Assembly (NCBI GenBank): GCA_034359265.1
Contig: CP136893.1
Span: forward strand, 27,970,001-28,034,000
Length of the DNA stretch: 64,000 nt
From: Canna indica
Taxonomy: Eukaryota; Streptophyta; Magnoliopsida; Zingiberales; Cannaceae
Direction of reading: 5' to 3'
Positions within the stretch are counted from its first letter, which is position 1, and every line of letters starts with the position of its first letter. The translations under genes and the position numbers were made by a program. Below, piece after piece: positions 23,060 through 34,378 of the stretch. Under the pieces are notes generated by a model. That model was not told where the DNA came from. It ran no database searches and was given only the letters and a program-made list of their open reading frames with translations.

Positions 23060-25519
23060 TAAATACAAAAAAAAATATGAACTTTGGATCTTTTCCCATT
23101 TTTAGCATAAGATTTTTTCGTTAGCAAGAAAATACACAAACTTTCATTCCGTTACACCGTTTAGCACACATCGTTATTTTTGACGATTTTGGATGATGTG
23201 TCACTTAATGTTGACGACGTGACAAATTTTATCCTTCGTGGATTATTATTTTATTATTTTAATCAATTTTATTATTAAAAATTATTATTAATAATGACGT
23301 GGTCCATGTAGACCTCTCCGCCGGAGAGATTGTGCGACCTTTCTGGCTCGTCTGAGAGGAGGTCCACGCAGACCTCTCCGTCGCAAGAGAGGTCACCGAC
23401 GTCTCTGGCTCGTCTGAGAGGAGGTCCGCGTAGACCTCTCTGACTTGTCTGAGAAGAGGTCCGCGGAGACCTCTCTATTGGCGAAATGACCTACACTATA
23501 GGAGGGTGAATAGTGTGTTTACTAATCTTTTCGTCTAATTTCGATTTTAATCATTTACTTGGTTACTTAGGCAATTTAATAAATTCAATAATAAGCGGAA
23601 GCAAAGTGAATATGCTAATTAAACAAATGCAAGAAGAAGCAATACAAACACGGTGATTTATAGTGGTTCGGCCCCAATGCCTACTCCACAACCTAAGCAC
23701 CCCGCTTAGGATTTTCAAACTTAGCTTTACTAGATTAATCTTGTTTCCCTTACAACGAGGACTTTGATATGAAGAGTCTCACTCTCAACCTAAGGCACTT
23801 CCACACCCGGAAATCTCTGCCTTTTTACCGAGAGCACTCTTCCACCTCAACTCTAAGTGATAACTCAACTAATCCTAGTAAACTATATTTACACCGGTGG
23901 ATTTAAACCTCAAACACTAAGGCTATCACCCAATTTCAAGACCTACACTCTAGGTCTAACACAAACTCAAATACAAAGAAATAAATAGGAAAATACAATA
24001 TTAAATGGAGCAATAAATCAAATAATAAAATACTTAGCTCCAAAACAATATTTCTAGCTTCCTCTTGATGCCTTTGATGGTTAATCAATGAAGGAATGAA
24101 GGCAAGATCAAGGTTTTTGGCTCAAGTTAGGATTTTCACAAGATTGACTCTATGAAGGCTTATAATTGATTAAAAGATGGCTCAAGGAGGTTAGAAGTGA
24201 TCAACATTATGAAGGAAGGCTCTCATGGCTTCTTATTTATAAGTCATGAAGAGAAGATAGAGCTCTCTCTTCTCAACGGGCGATTTTTTGCCCGTTACAG
24301 ATTGTCGGTCGCTTGTCCGGTCGATCGTCGGTCGACCGACCAAGCGACCGCCCGAGCGACCGAAGCATTCTGCCCATTCTGGGCAATGTTCGATCGACCA
24401 AAATGCTACCAGTCGACCAGTCGATCGATCGAACCTAGGCAGAGCAGTTTGGTTAGGCTAGATTTTTTGCTCGTTTAGGTTCCGTCTTTGCTAAGTCTAC
24501 TTATATAACATTAAAACATAAATGTTATATAAGGATTACCCCCCATTTGGATTCAATAAAAATATTTAAAAAAATCAAAATCCTTAAGAATCAAAATCTA
24601 GTTTTTGGGGTCTAGTACAAATTTTCGAAAAACGAAAATTTCCTAATCTCTCGGTTCAAATATGGATAGGCTAAAGGCTTCCAAAAAATCCTTTAAAATA
24701 CCTCGTTATCTAATTTCTACCCAAGGAACAATTACCGTCATTTTTTCTGTCAAGAAAATGTCTAGGTCATATAGCCCTCTCCCTAGGCTTAGTGAATTTC
24801 AGGGCGATTTTTGGATTTTCATATTTTGAGATTCGGGTTTGGTTTTTGGGTTCTTTGTATCATAAAGAGGATTACATTACATTCTAGACACCCTAAACCT
24901 AAACTCTAACTTCCCGAAGAATCCTGAGCGCTGACGAGCGTCCTTGTTGATTTTTTCGATTTCTCCGATTTCTCTAATTTCTCTGATTTTTTCGATCGGG
25001 GACGTTGTGCGCTAACCGACTTGGAACCTGAAAGATTTCTCAATGAAATATTAGTTCCATGTTTGTTATCATCAAAACTGAGATTAAGACCAAGGTAGAA
25101 AACCTTAAGCCAACACTCTCCGCAAGAGAGGTCCGCGCAGACCTCTGCCGGAGAGGTCTGCGCGACCTCTCGTCTGACATCGACGAGATCGGTGAACTCT
25201 CGAGGCTTGAAATGGGTGTCGCCGCCATCGGAGAGAGGAGGTGAGAAGGAGGGTGTGGTGAAGAAGACAATTTGAAAGATGGTCAATATTTTAGTCAATA
25301 ATAGAGTGTATGTGACATTATTTATTCCATAGGGCTTCAATCAAAAATAAAAATTTGTCACGTTGTCACTGTTAAGTGACACATCAGCAAAAACCGTCAA
25401 AACTAACGATGCGTGCTAAACGGGGTAACAGAATGGAAGTTTGTGTATTTACTTGTTAATGAAAAAAGTTTATGCTAAAAATAAAAAAATATCCAAAGTT
25501 CGTGTTCTTTTTTGGTATT
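23060..25519. mobile_element. Fold-back element, about 0.8 kb without its insertion
   Basis: About 190 bases at each end are inverted copies: 23065-23255 (ATGAACTTTGGATC start) against 25505-25340. The centre has several GAGGTCCGCG(G/C)AGACCTC-type palindromes (23300-23480 and 25110-25180). Unit B has an uninterrupted match to the insertion point near 27345-27370, which acts as the empty site. The target duplication is too eroded to define. A solo LTR interrupts it at 23476-25115. Confidence 0.75.
23476..25115 (-). mobile_element. Solo LTR, family 1 copy 2 (1640 bp)
   Basis: On the minus strand it begins TGTTGGCTTAAGG and ends GTCATTTCGCCAATA. The flanks CTCTC (23471-23475 and 25116-25120) are identical. 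It aligns with copy 1, including the GTGGTTCGGCCCC block at about 23662. The palindrome cluster of GGTCGACC type is at 24300-24435. Confidence 0.87.
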
Positions 25520-27406
25520 AAGATTTGAAAAATTAAGCAAACATAAATAATTTGATTCTAATCAAATGAAAATTAATAAAATTCAAATTTAAGCATGTTT
25601 AATTAAGCAAACATAACAAAATTTGAAATTAATATTTAAAAATTCAAAATTTCATAAAAAATTATTAACATTTTAAAATTAAGCATAAATAATTGGAAGC
25701 GTGCTTAATTAAATGGATCTAAGAAATTGGAAATTAAACAAACATATATATGGAGGGAAAATAAAATTTAAAATTAAACATGCATAATTAAATAGAGTAG
25801 AAAATTTGGAAATTAAGCTGACTTTAATTGAAAATTAAGCATACTTAATTAAATGGATTTAAAAATTAGAAATTAAGCATGATTAATTTTATTAATAAAA
25901 TTCAAAATTAATTTAATTTGGAAATTAAATTAGAGGGAAAGTAGTTTCATGTGGAAACGACACGTGTCCACGTAAAATTTTATTTTATATAATATACTAG
26001 TTTAATTATCCGTGCATCACACGAGTTTTTCGAATAAATATAATATATATGATACGAAAAAATAATATTAAAAAATTAAATAAATTCAAGTTGCATATAT
26101 ATAGAATATATGAACGTTAGCATATTCAATATATTACATAAAGTAGATAAAATAGAAAATGCAAAAAATGATATAACAAAAAACAAAATGATAATCCAGA
26201 ATTATAAGTACCCCGCAATTAAAATATTAATACAATAATATTAGAGGCAAAGTGAGGAAACAATGTAATAAAAATAAAAAATATTAACTTTACCTATTGA
26301 TTACACCGTAAGGAGGCTAAGAGAAGAAAATAATAAACAACTAAAGATAGAAGGGAAAACATAAATATACAACTAATAACCACGAATCTAATCTTATATA
26401 GACATTTGAAAATTTGGAAAATTAATTTCCAACAATTAATAGATTCAAAATTAATAAATTTTGAAATAATAAACAAATATAAAATTAATTAATTTCATAG
26501 ATATAATATTTTTAAATTCAAAATTTCAAAAAATAATATTAAACATGACTTAAAGAGTAGAAACTTTGGAAATTAATTTTTCATAATTGGGAATTAAGTC
26601 TGCTTAATTAAATGAATTTGCAAAAAATTAATAATTAATAAAATTTCAAATTCGAATTTAAACATGCATAATTTAATAATTAAGCAATAAAAATTTCAAA
26701 TTAAATATGATTTAAATAGAGTCAAAAATTTGAAATAATTCTTCTTAATTGGAAATTAAGTCCGCTTAATTAAATGGATTTGAAAAAATTAGAAATTAAT
26801 AAAATTAAAAATTCAAATTTAAACATGACTTAAATAGAGTCGAGAATTTAAAAAATAATTATTCTTAATATAAATTTAACTACGCTTAATTAAATGAATA
26901 TTAACAAATTAGAAATTAATAAAATTGAAAATTCGAAATTAAACATACATAATTAAACATAGTTGAAAATTTGGAAACTAAGAAAACTTAATTATAAATT
27001 AAATCTGCTTAATTAAATGGATTCGAAAATATGAAAATTTTAATTAAAAAATTTGGAAATTAATTTCCATTAATTAATAAAATTTAAAATTAATAAAATT
27101 TGAAATTAATATGCATTTCAATAATTAATAAATTTCAAAATTTATTATGAATAATTAAAAGGATTTAAAATTTTGGAAATTAATCATGTTTAATTTGAAA
27201 TTAAGTCTAATTAATTTAAATATAGTTAAAATTTTGAAAATTATGCATACTCAGTTGAAAGTGAAACCTACTTAATTTAATGGATTCAAAAAATTTCAAT
27301 TAATCATACATAATTATGGAAGAAAAATAAAATTCAAAATTAAACGCATAATATAATATAAATAAGATTTGAAAATTGAGCACAAATAATTAATTTAATT
27401 TTAACC

Positions 27407-27522
27407 GTCAACTATAGGTAGCACAATTGGTAATAACTTATTATAGGTTGCCTAGCGATCTAGTGTTCAAATTCTAATATGATCACTTATTAACTTTCTA
27501 TTTTTATTTTATTTTTAAAAAT
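27407..27522 (+). mobile_element. Candidate tRNA-derived SINE (116 bp)
   Basis: The insert has a box-A-like TAGCACAATTGG (27419-27430) and a box-B-like GTTCAAATTC (from about 27465), as in tRNA-derived SINEs, and a T-rich tail. It is flanked by 15-bp direct repeats that match at 14 of 15: AATTTAATTTTAACC (27392-27406) and AATTTAATTCTAACC (27523-27537). Unit A has a single uninterrupted copy of this site near 25550, so the empty site is known. Confidence 0.65.
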
Positions 27523-27810
27523 AATTTAATTCTAACCAAATACAAATTAATAAAATTCAAAATTAAGCATCTTTAATTAAGCGCATAACAAAATTCGAAA
27601 TTAAAATTTGAAATTTCAAAAATAAAATTTGAAATTTAATAAATAATTATTAACATTTGAAGTTAATTAAAATAGTAATTTTGGAAATTAAGCATGATTA
27701 ATTGGAAATCAAGCATGTTGAATTAAATGGATTTGAAAAATTAGAAATTAAACAAGCATAATTACGAAGGAAAAAATAAAATTCAAATTTAAATATGCAT
27801 AATTAAATAG

Positions 27811-29014
27811 TGTTGGCCTAAGATTTTCAATTTTGATCTTAATCTTGGTTTGGATGATAACAAATATGGAACTTATAATTTTATGGAGAATTATTTTCAG
27901 GTTCCATATTAGTTAGCGCACGACGTCCATAATCAAAAATATCGAAGAAATTAAAAAATTGGAAGGACGTTGGTCGACGCGCTCATATTCGTCGGGAAGA
28001 TAGAGTCTAGATTTAGGGTGTCTAGATAAATTGTAAATCCTCATACTGATGCAAAAAAACTCAAGAACCAAACCCGTAATCCGAAACCCAAACCGAAGAA
28101 AGAAATCAGCTAAAACTCAATGTAGAGTACATGTACAATACGTAGAGTACCGGTACTCTACGGCCGGTTGATTGACCAGTCGATCGAAATAAGCCCAAAA
28201 ATGGCAGAAGACATTTGATCGCTCGCTCGGTCAACCGACGATCGACCAGACCTGCGACCAAACGATGAAAACGACTCTATTTCGAGTCGTTGAGTGATGT
28301 TTCACTTCATGGCTCTATATATATCGGTATCCTAGCATTCCTTTCACCCTCTTGATCATTCCTAACTATTATTGAGCCATTATATGTGATCCTAAAGCTT
28401 TGATTGAGTTACTTTCATCTCAAAGTCCTAGTTTCTTCATCTCTACTTGATTGAGCCTACATTTCTTTATCGATTCATCATCTTGAGGCATCAAGAGGAT
28501 TATGGAGTTTCTTTTGGAGCTAAGTATTTGTTATTTAATTTATTGCTCCATTAGTTATTGTATTTTGGTGTTGATTTTATTGTATTTGAACTTGTGTAAA
28601 CCTAGATTGCTAGGTTTGATAGATTGGGTGGTAGCCTGTGTTTGAGACATAATTCCACCGGTGTAATATAGGATTAGAGTGTCATTAGGAAGAGTGAGGT
28701 GGGAAATGCTCTCGGTAGGAATGTGGAGACTTCTGGGTGTGGAAGTGCCTTCGGTGTGAGAGCGGTGACTTTCCTGTGAAAAGTCCTCATTATAAAGGAA
28801 CTCTACATCTAGTGGATTGATTTAAAATCCTAAGCATGGGTGATTAAGTAGTGGAGTAGGCATTGGGGCCGAACCACTATAAATCTCTTTGTTTGCATTG
28901 CTTACTTTGCGTATTGATTACTTGACTTGTTTATTCGCTTTCGCATTCATTTAGTAGTTGAATTGTGCATTAACATAAGTAATTAAGAAAAAAACGATTG
29001 AAACCGAAATCAAG
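27811..29014 (+). mobile_element. Solo LTR, family 1 copy 3, 3' truncated
   Basis: It begins TGTTGGCCTAAG and follows the family to about 29014, where the last 60 or so bases are missing, including the CCAACA end. The sequence outside resumes the unit-B pattern. The conserved block GGGGCCGAACCAC is at about 28865. The palindrome cluster is at 28150-28265. Confidence 0.75.
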
Positions 29015-29665
29015 AAATTTTTTGAAATTAAGACTATTTAATTAGAAATTAAGCCGGATTAAATTAGAAATTAAGCATGATTAATTTTATTAATAAATTT
29101 TGAAATTAATATAATTCAACATTAACAAAATTTGAAATTAATTTAATTTAAAAATTAAATTGGATGAAAAGTAGTTTCATATAGAAGCGACATATGCCCA
29201 CATGAAACTGTGTTTTATATAATATAAAATAAGATAAAATGTGTATGCCTAATCATTAATTTAACATGGAACCTGCAAGTGGTAAAAATTGTCATGGCAC
29301 AAATAAGTGATACGATATTTCACAAAATTAATCGTGTTCACGTTGTAAGCATAAAATCGAGAAAACTACATGGATCTAAGAACACTGTGTTGGCCTAAGG
29401 TTTTCAACCTTAGTCTTAATCTCGGTTTTGATGATAACAAACATGGAACTAATATTTTCATGAAAAAATATTTTCAAATTCTATATCGGTTTGCGCATGA
29501 CATCCTTGATCGAAATATCAAAATATTGGTGAATCGAAAGATCATTGGTCAACGCGCTCGGACTCCTCGGAAAGAATAGAGTTTAGGTTTAGGGTATCTA
29601 GGATGATTGTATTAATCCTCTTAGTGATGCAAATATCCCTCGGACATGAACCTAATCATGTCCGG

Positions 29666-29916
29666 ATGAGATATTGGAACATCCCAGAATATCCCGGATG
29701 AGATGTTGTAACATTTCGGAATATCCCAGATGAGATGTTGTAACATCCCGAAATAGCTCGGATGAGATGTTGTAACATTCTGAAACATTCTGGATGGGAT
29801 GTTGTAACATTCCGGAATAGCCCGAATGAGATATTGTAACATTTTGAAATAGCCCGAATGGGATGTTCTAAACATTCCGAAACATCTCGGAATAGCCCGG
29901 AACATCACGGATGAAC
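29666..29916. repeat. 32-bp tandem array, about 7-8 units
   Basis: The units follow the pattern ATGAGATGTTGTAACATCCC plus about 12 bases (GAAATAGCCCGG type). Each holds a near-palindrome, GGGATGTT-GT-AACATCCC. Units differ by point changes and one is expanded. Confidence 0.8.
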
Positions 29917-30155
29917 ATTCCAGAAAACTTTCCAAAATTCCCAAAATGCTCCCAACAGCTCTATTTCGAATTTCTACCCATTGAGCTTGTTGGAAACCAA
30001 GCTCCTACCATTGGGATATCTATATAAGCTCTCAAACTTGCCTTCCCAACAACCTAACACTTCATGAGACATCCATTGATCATCCCTAAGCTTCTTTGAG
30101 CCAATCTTTGTGAAAAATCATAGCTTTGAGATTCTACCTTCTTCATTGAGCCTTC

Positions 30156-31980
30156 TATAATACGCGAGTAATATAAAATTTTTAATTGGTGCAACGTACC
30201 AGATCGGGAACGAGTCGAGTCGTGTCGCGAAATCGCCACGAGTAGAAGATATAATTTAAATGGTTGGCTCGTAATTAATGTTTTAGGATTTAGATGTTGA
30301 ATTGATTCAAGTTGGGTTAAAATCGGGTTCGCGGGTTGAGTCGGGGCCTGATTCAGGCTCAGGTGAGTCGAGTTAGAGGGCTTAAGTGAGGAGGGCAGTT
30401 TTGTCAAAGAAGAAGAAGAAATAATACCCCCTCACCCCAGTCATCGTGTGATCGAAGAGAGGGAGAGCCACATGTAGCCCGAGGTGAGGAGGAGGAGAAA
30501 AAGCTAGGGGGAGGCGCCGAGATCGTTGTCGTCGCCGAAGATCGGAGTCGTCGTCGCTTAGATCATCTTCCTCGTTGATTAAGGTGAGTGGTCGAACCTA
30601 GACTCATAGGGTAGGCGTGTGGCCAACCCATTGGAATTGGGGATTTGTCGATGCTCGCGTTGAATCTCTTCATTTCTTTAAGATTTTACGAGATTTGTGA
30701 TTCCTTTATGCATATAGCGTTGATTGATGAATGTTTCTGCGATGTTTTCTCGATTTTGGGGTCGGTCGAATAGGGGGAAAAGGGAAAAGGTCATACTGAA
30801 ATTTTTCCCAATCCCCACGAGCAATTTAAACCCCCTAGATCAAACTCTTTTCATGATTAATTATTTGATTTTCCTAGAGTATGGTCGGAATTCCCATTTT
30901 CCCACCTTAAAAATGGCTCGACCGAGCATGACAACCCTTGCTTAGGGTTCGGCCGAGTGGGAAGGAGGGGGGAATTCGATCAAGTATGTGATTATTTCTT
31001 TTAGGGACTAAGTTCATCGATTGAAATTGTAGATTAACTAATTGATGAGTGGATTGTTGATAGTAGTAGACTAGTAGGTACACTTTAAGATTTTAGAAGA
31101 ATATTTTCTTGTATGCTTATCTATGGTTAGAACTATGTATGGTATATGATTCGTGAAATTTCCTTCATCGAATTACTAATGTTAGTATTGAATTTTACCA
31201 TGCTAGATCGAATATTACCTTGTTGGAATTTATTGATTAAATTCAAATTTTAATTTCTTTATTGTTGCAATCATGTGGTTATTCATGGTAATAATTGTAT
31301 AACAATTTACTTATAATTTATATGCTGTGATGTACGTAATTATATTTGGACATTCCTACGCTCATGACATGTAGTTTACACTTAAGGAATGTGATGAATG
31401 ACACTAGATGATTTATAAGGAAATTATAGGGTGCTTATTTGTCAGGAAAATTTGGGTGACGACAAGCTAGGTTTGACGCCTAGGACACAATCAGCGGGCA
31501 CTAGTGTGCGGCTGGTAGGACTAGGGATGAGGGGGCTAGATACGTACGGATAAACATCCGGAGGTTAAATAAGAAAACTTTAGAATACTCTGCTTGTGTA
31601 TTGTGATTGAAATGGTCAGGTTGAGGAGCATTGACAGTCGAAACGGCTAAGATTCGACTCAATGGGTGATTAAGGTCTTGAGATTGCACCAGCAGGCACG
31701 CAAGGTGTTAGACCCGAGTGGCGGAGGGTTTTGAGATTCCGTTAGTGGGCCACGCTGACGGTAGACCCGAGTTTTGGGTGGGACTAGCTATCACTAACCT
31801 GGTGGATTCCTGAGACTAGTTGATCATCCTAGTTAATAGGCCGGTGATTATTGTTGATATTACTTGTATAATTGTGAAGGCCTATGTGGCCGAGAGACAC
31901 TTGTTGTGCAGAATCACAGTTGGCCGGTTTACTTACTCATAAAGATTGGCCAACTGCCCATTTACCATAACATGACCAGT

Positions 31981-32035
<55 letters not shown>

Positions 32036-32511
32036 ATGCATGGTATTATACTGGGGATTTAAGTGGAGGTTCGGAAGAACCGCTCACCAAGTTTCTCGTG
32101 AACTCATAGTTTATTGTTTTTTTTTTGTAGAGCCTGACCAGTAAGGTACAACTTGATGGCGTAGTGCGGCTGGAGGGCAGGTGGTGACGCGGATCTTGTA
32201 GCAAACGACCATATAGTCGTAGTCGTGTCGAGTAGAGTCATTATGCATGCATTGAGTGGTTTTTGTAAAACTATGAGTTGTTTTAAACTTTGAATTGATT
32301 CTTTAAACAAATGAAAACTTGAACTTGTTTCCTGAACTTATTTTTGATAAAACTGTTTAGAACCGGTAATAAAGTTGGTATCACTATTTTGATGTATGAT
32401 TTCTATATTTTTCAGTTGCATATTCTGTGTTGATGGTTAGTGCATGTGGTAGACTTCGAGGTAATGACACATACCATGGCCAGTCACACGACCCTGAGTT
32501 GGGGCGTGACA
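30156..32511 (+). mobile_element. Solo LTR of a Del/Tekay-type gypsy element (2356 bp)
   Basis: It begins TATAATACGCGAGTAATATA, a decayed form of the TGTAATACCCG start common in this lineage, and ends GGGGCGTGACA. The flanks CCTTC (30151-30155 and 32512-32516) are identical. No internal coding region exists. It is nested in family 1 copy 4 and must be younger than it. Confidence 0.8.
31987..32030. repeat. (TA)22 microsatellite
   Basis: Forty-four bases of uninterrupted TA inside the nested solo LTR. Confidence 0.95.
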
Positions 32512-33114
32512 CCTTCAACCTTGAGTTTCATCATTAAAGGCATCAACAGGAAGCTATGATCTTATGTTGGAGCTAAGTACTTTATTATTTGATTTATTGC
32601 TCCATTATTGTTGTATTTTGTTCTTCATTTCATTATTACTCAAGTGTGTAGAGATCTAGTATGTAGATCTTGAGTTTGGTGGTTGCCTTGGTGTTGATGC
32701 TTAAATTCATCGGTGTAAACTTAGTTTGCTAAGGTTAGTTGTGTAGTCCTTAGGAGAAGAGGTGTTGGAGGCACTCTCGGGTGTAAGAGTAACCCTCGGT
32801 TGTGATGGTCGGTGCCTAAGCTTGTAAGTCCTCTTGTAGGATACACTTAATCTAGTAAACTAGAGTTTGAAAATCCTAAGTGAGGTGCTTAGGTAGTGGA
32901 GTAGGCATTGAGGTCGAATCATTATAAATCGTTGTGTTTGCATTGATACTATTTGTGTTTGCTTAATTGTCATACTTATTTGCTTCCACACATATCATTT
33001 AATCTTGTGTTTGTCTAAGTTATTAAAAATTGATTAAAATCAAAATTAGGCTAAAGTTTATAGTAAATATACTATTCACCCTCATCTAGTGTAGGTCATT
33101 TCATTTACACACTG

Positions 33115-34378
33115 CAATCCAAAAAAATATGGTAAAGACTTACTTGACAAATATATGATTAATGATGTTGGGGAAGCGAACCCTTGACGACTTCACGTTC
33201 TTACGAGGAACTAAGTCTTCCTCTATAACACCTGGTCAAGACTCTTATGGACAAAAACAAGCAAGAGAGCAAAAGGTTGAGGTTGTAGAGGGGCCTAGTC
33301 AATTTATATTATCTAACGGGCCATTCCATCACGAGCCCAATCAGATTAGGCCTACACATTGGTTTTTATCAAGTCAACCACACTAACTATGTTTAAACAT
33401 TACAAGCTCAAATTTCATAGATTACAAATATCAATCGAGCTCAAAGACATCTTAAAATTGTATCATAACATTAATTCACTTTTAGCAAATTCACATAAGA
33501 AAATATTTCAAGACATGTCTTTTGCAATTGTGTTTCTGTCATAATTGTGTGGAAACATTTACGACGAACAAATTTTATAACATATTGTGTTATGTCTTAC
33601 ACATGTGATGACCAACTTATAATTTACTTGTAAATGAAAGCATATATACATAATCTTCCATATTACTCCTAACTATAAATACTTTACTAAAAATAAATAA
33701 AAACTTATTATTTTAAATTCTATTATTTATTTATTTATTTTTTAATTTTTAGTTAAATATGAAAGAAAATGTGTGGTATATATTTTTAAAATAATTTTAC
33801 TTTCATTATTCAAATTAAATATTAAAATTTTGTCGATTATTTGATGATTATGTATATTTATATTGTGTCATATGGTATGGGGTCATTAATTCATTTAAGT
33901 CAATCGGATTGGATGAAATCATGTTAGTCGATGAGATATGTATATTAAATATGTTATGAATGTATGTCGTGTTACTCATGTAATATATGTGCGATATTCA
34001 TATTTTGAATTTTAACACATTTAATTAATTATGTTATATTCGTTTTTAGTTAAATTGTATTTTGTGTCGTACTCTTCTCGCTATAATTATATTATCGTGA
34101 ATTTCTTGTTCTATTGGAAGCTAATATTAACATAATAATTGGATTAGCTTATCAAGAAATTAATAATTGATAAAATAATTTTATTATAAAATTAAATTTT
34201 CAATATATTTATTAAAATGTGAATAGTTTAACTCATTGTATAATTTACGAAACTTATCAGTTTTTATTTATTTTTAAGAAAAAAAAAGAGCGAGGAATCG
34301 CTGTCGGGTAAGCAATACACGGTTTAGCATAAACTTCCCGACTCCTTGCGCCGCCAAACACCACTACTCCACTGTACG
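33115..34378. other. AT-rich region upstream of HISN4
   Basis: No gene seen; a TTG-started frame at 33162-33386 is unrecognised. The promoter of the HISN4-type gene should lie in its right part, but I cannot point to a convincing TATA box or control element. Confidence 0.4.

Larger units (their letters stand above)
21951..25996 (-). mobile_element. AT-rich unit A, Helitron-like remnant
   Basis: Without its insertions this unit is about 1.4-1.6 kb and similar throughout to unit B (25997-29224). It is full of phrases such as GGAAATTAAG and TTAATTAAATGGA. A small minus-strand frame (22093-21911) includes EYFQPNTTMNVVYKKVF, which I do not recognise with confidence. The right end, read on the minus strand, starts TATATTATATAAAA directly after the CTAG end of unit B. 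The left end is lost in the gag remnant. Helitron origin is inferred, not proved. Confidence 0.45.
25997..29224 (-). mobile_element. AT-rich unit B, Helitron-like, with candidate 3' end
   Basis: The left edge on the minus strand reads CGTGTGATGCACGGATAATT then AAACTAG, a short hairpin followed by CTAG, as at Helitron 3' ends; the next base is T, as at the usual AT target. The right edge near 29224 carries the same sequence as the right edge of unit A (GTAGTTTCAT then TATATAATATA). No RepHel coding was seen. A SINE and a truncated solo LTR lie inside it. Confidence 0.45.
29388..33109 (+). mobile_element. Solo LTR, family 1 copy 4, with a nested solo LTR
   Basis: It begins TGTTGGCCTAAGG and ends GTCATTTCATTTACA. 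The flanks CACTG (29383-29387 and 33110-33114) are identical. Subtracting the nested element at 30156-32511 and its duplicated 5 bp leaves about 1361 bp, the usual size of the family. In place of the usual GGTCGACC cluster it has a 32-bp tandem array (29666-29916). Confidence 0.87.

Noticed and set aside
29666..29916. Regular 32-bp repeats resembling a CRISPR array
   Set aside because: The repeats are contiguous without unique spacers, are diverged from one another and lie inside a plant LTR. There is no cas-like gene. It is a tandem array.
30724..30945. 73-codon frame in the nested solo LTR
   Set aside because: It lies within a non-coding LTR and resembles no protein.
33162..33386. 74-codon frame upstream of HISN4
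   Set aside because: It has no recognised domain, no splice context and an AT-rich setting; too weak to call.
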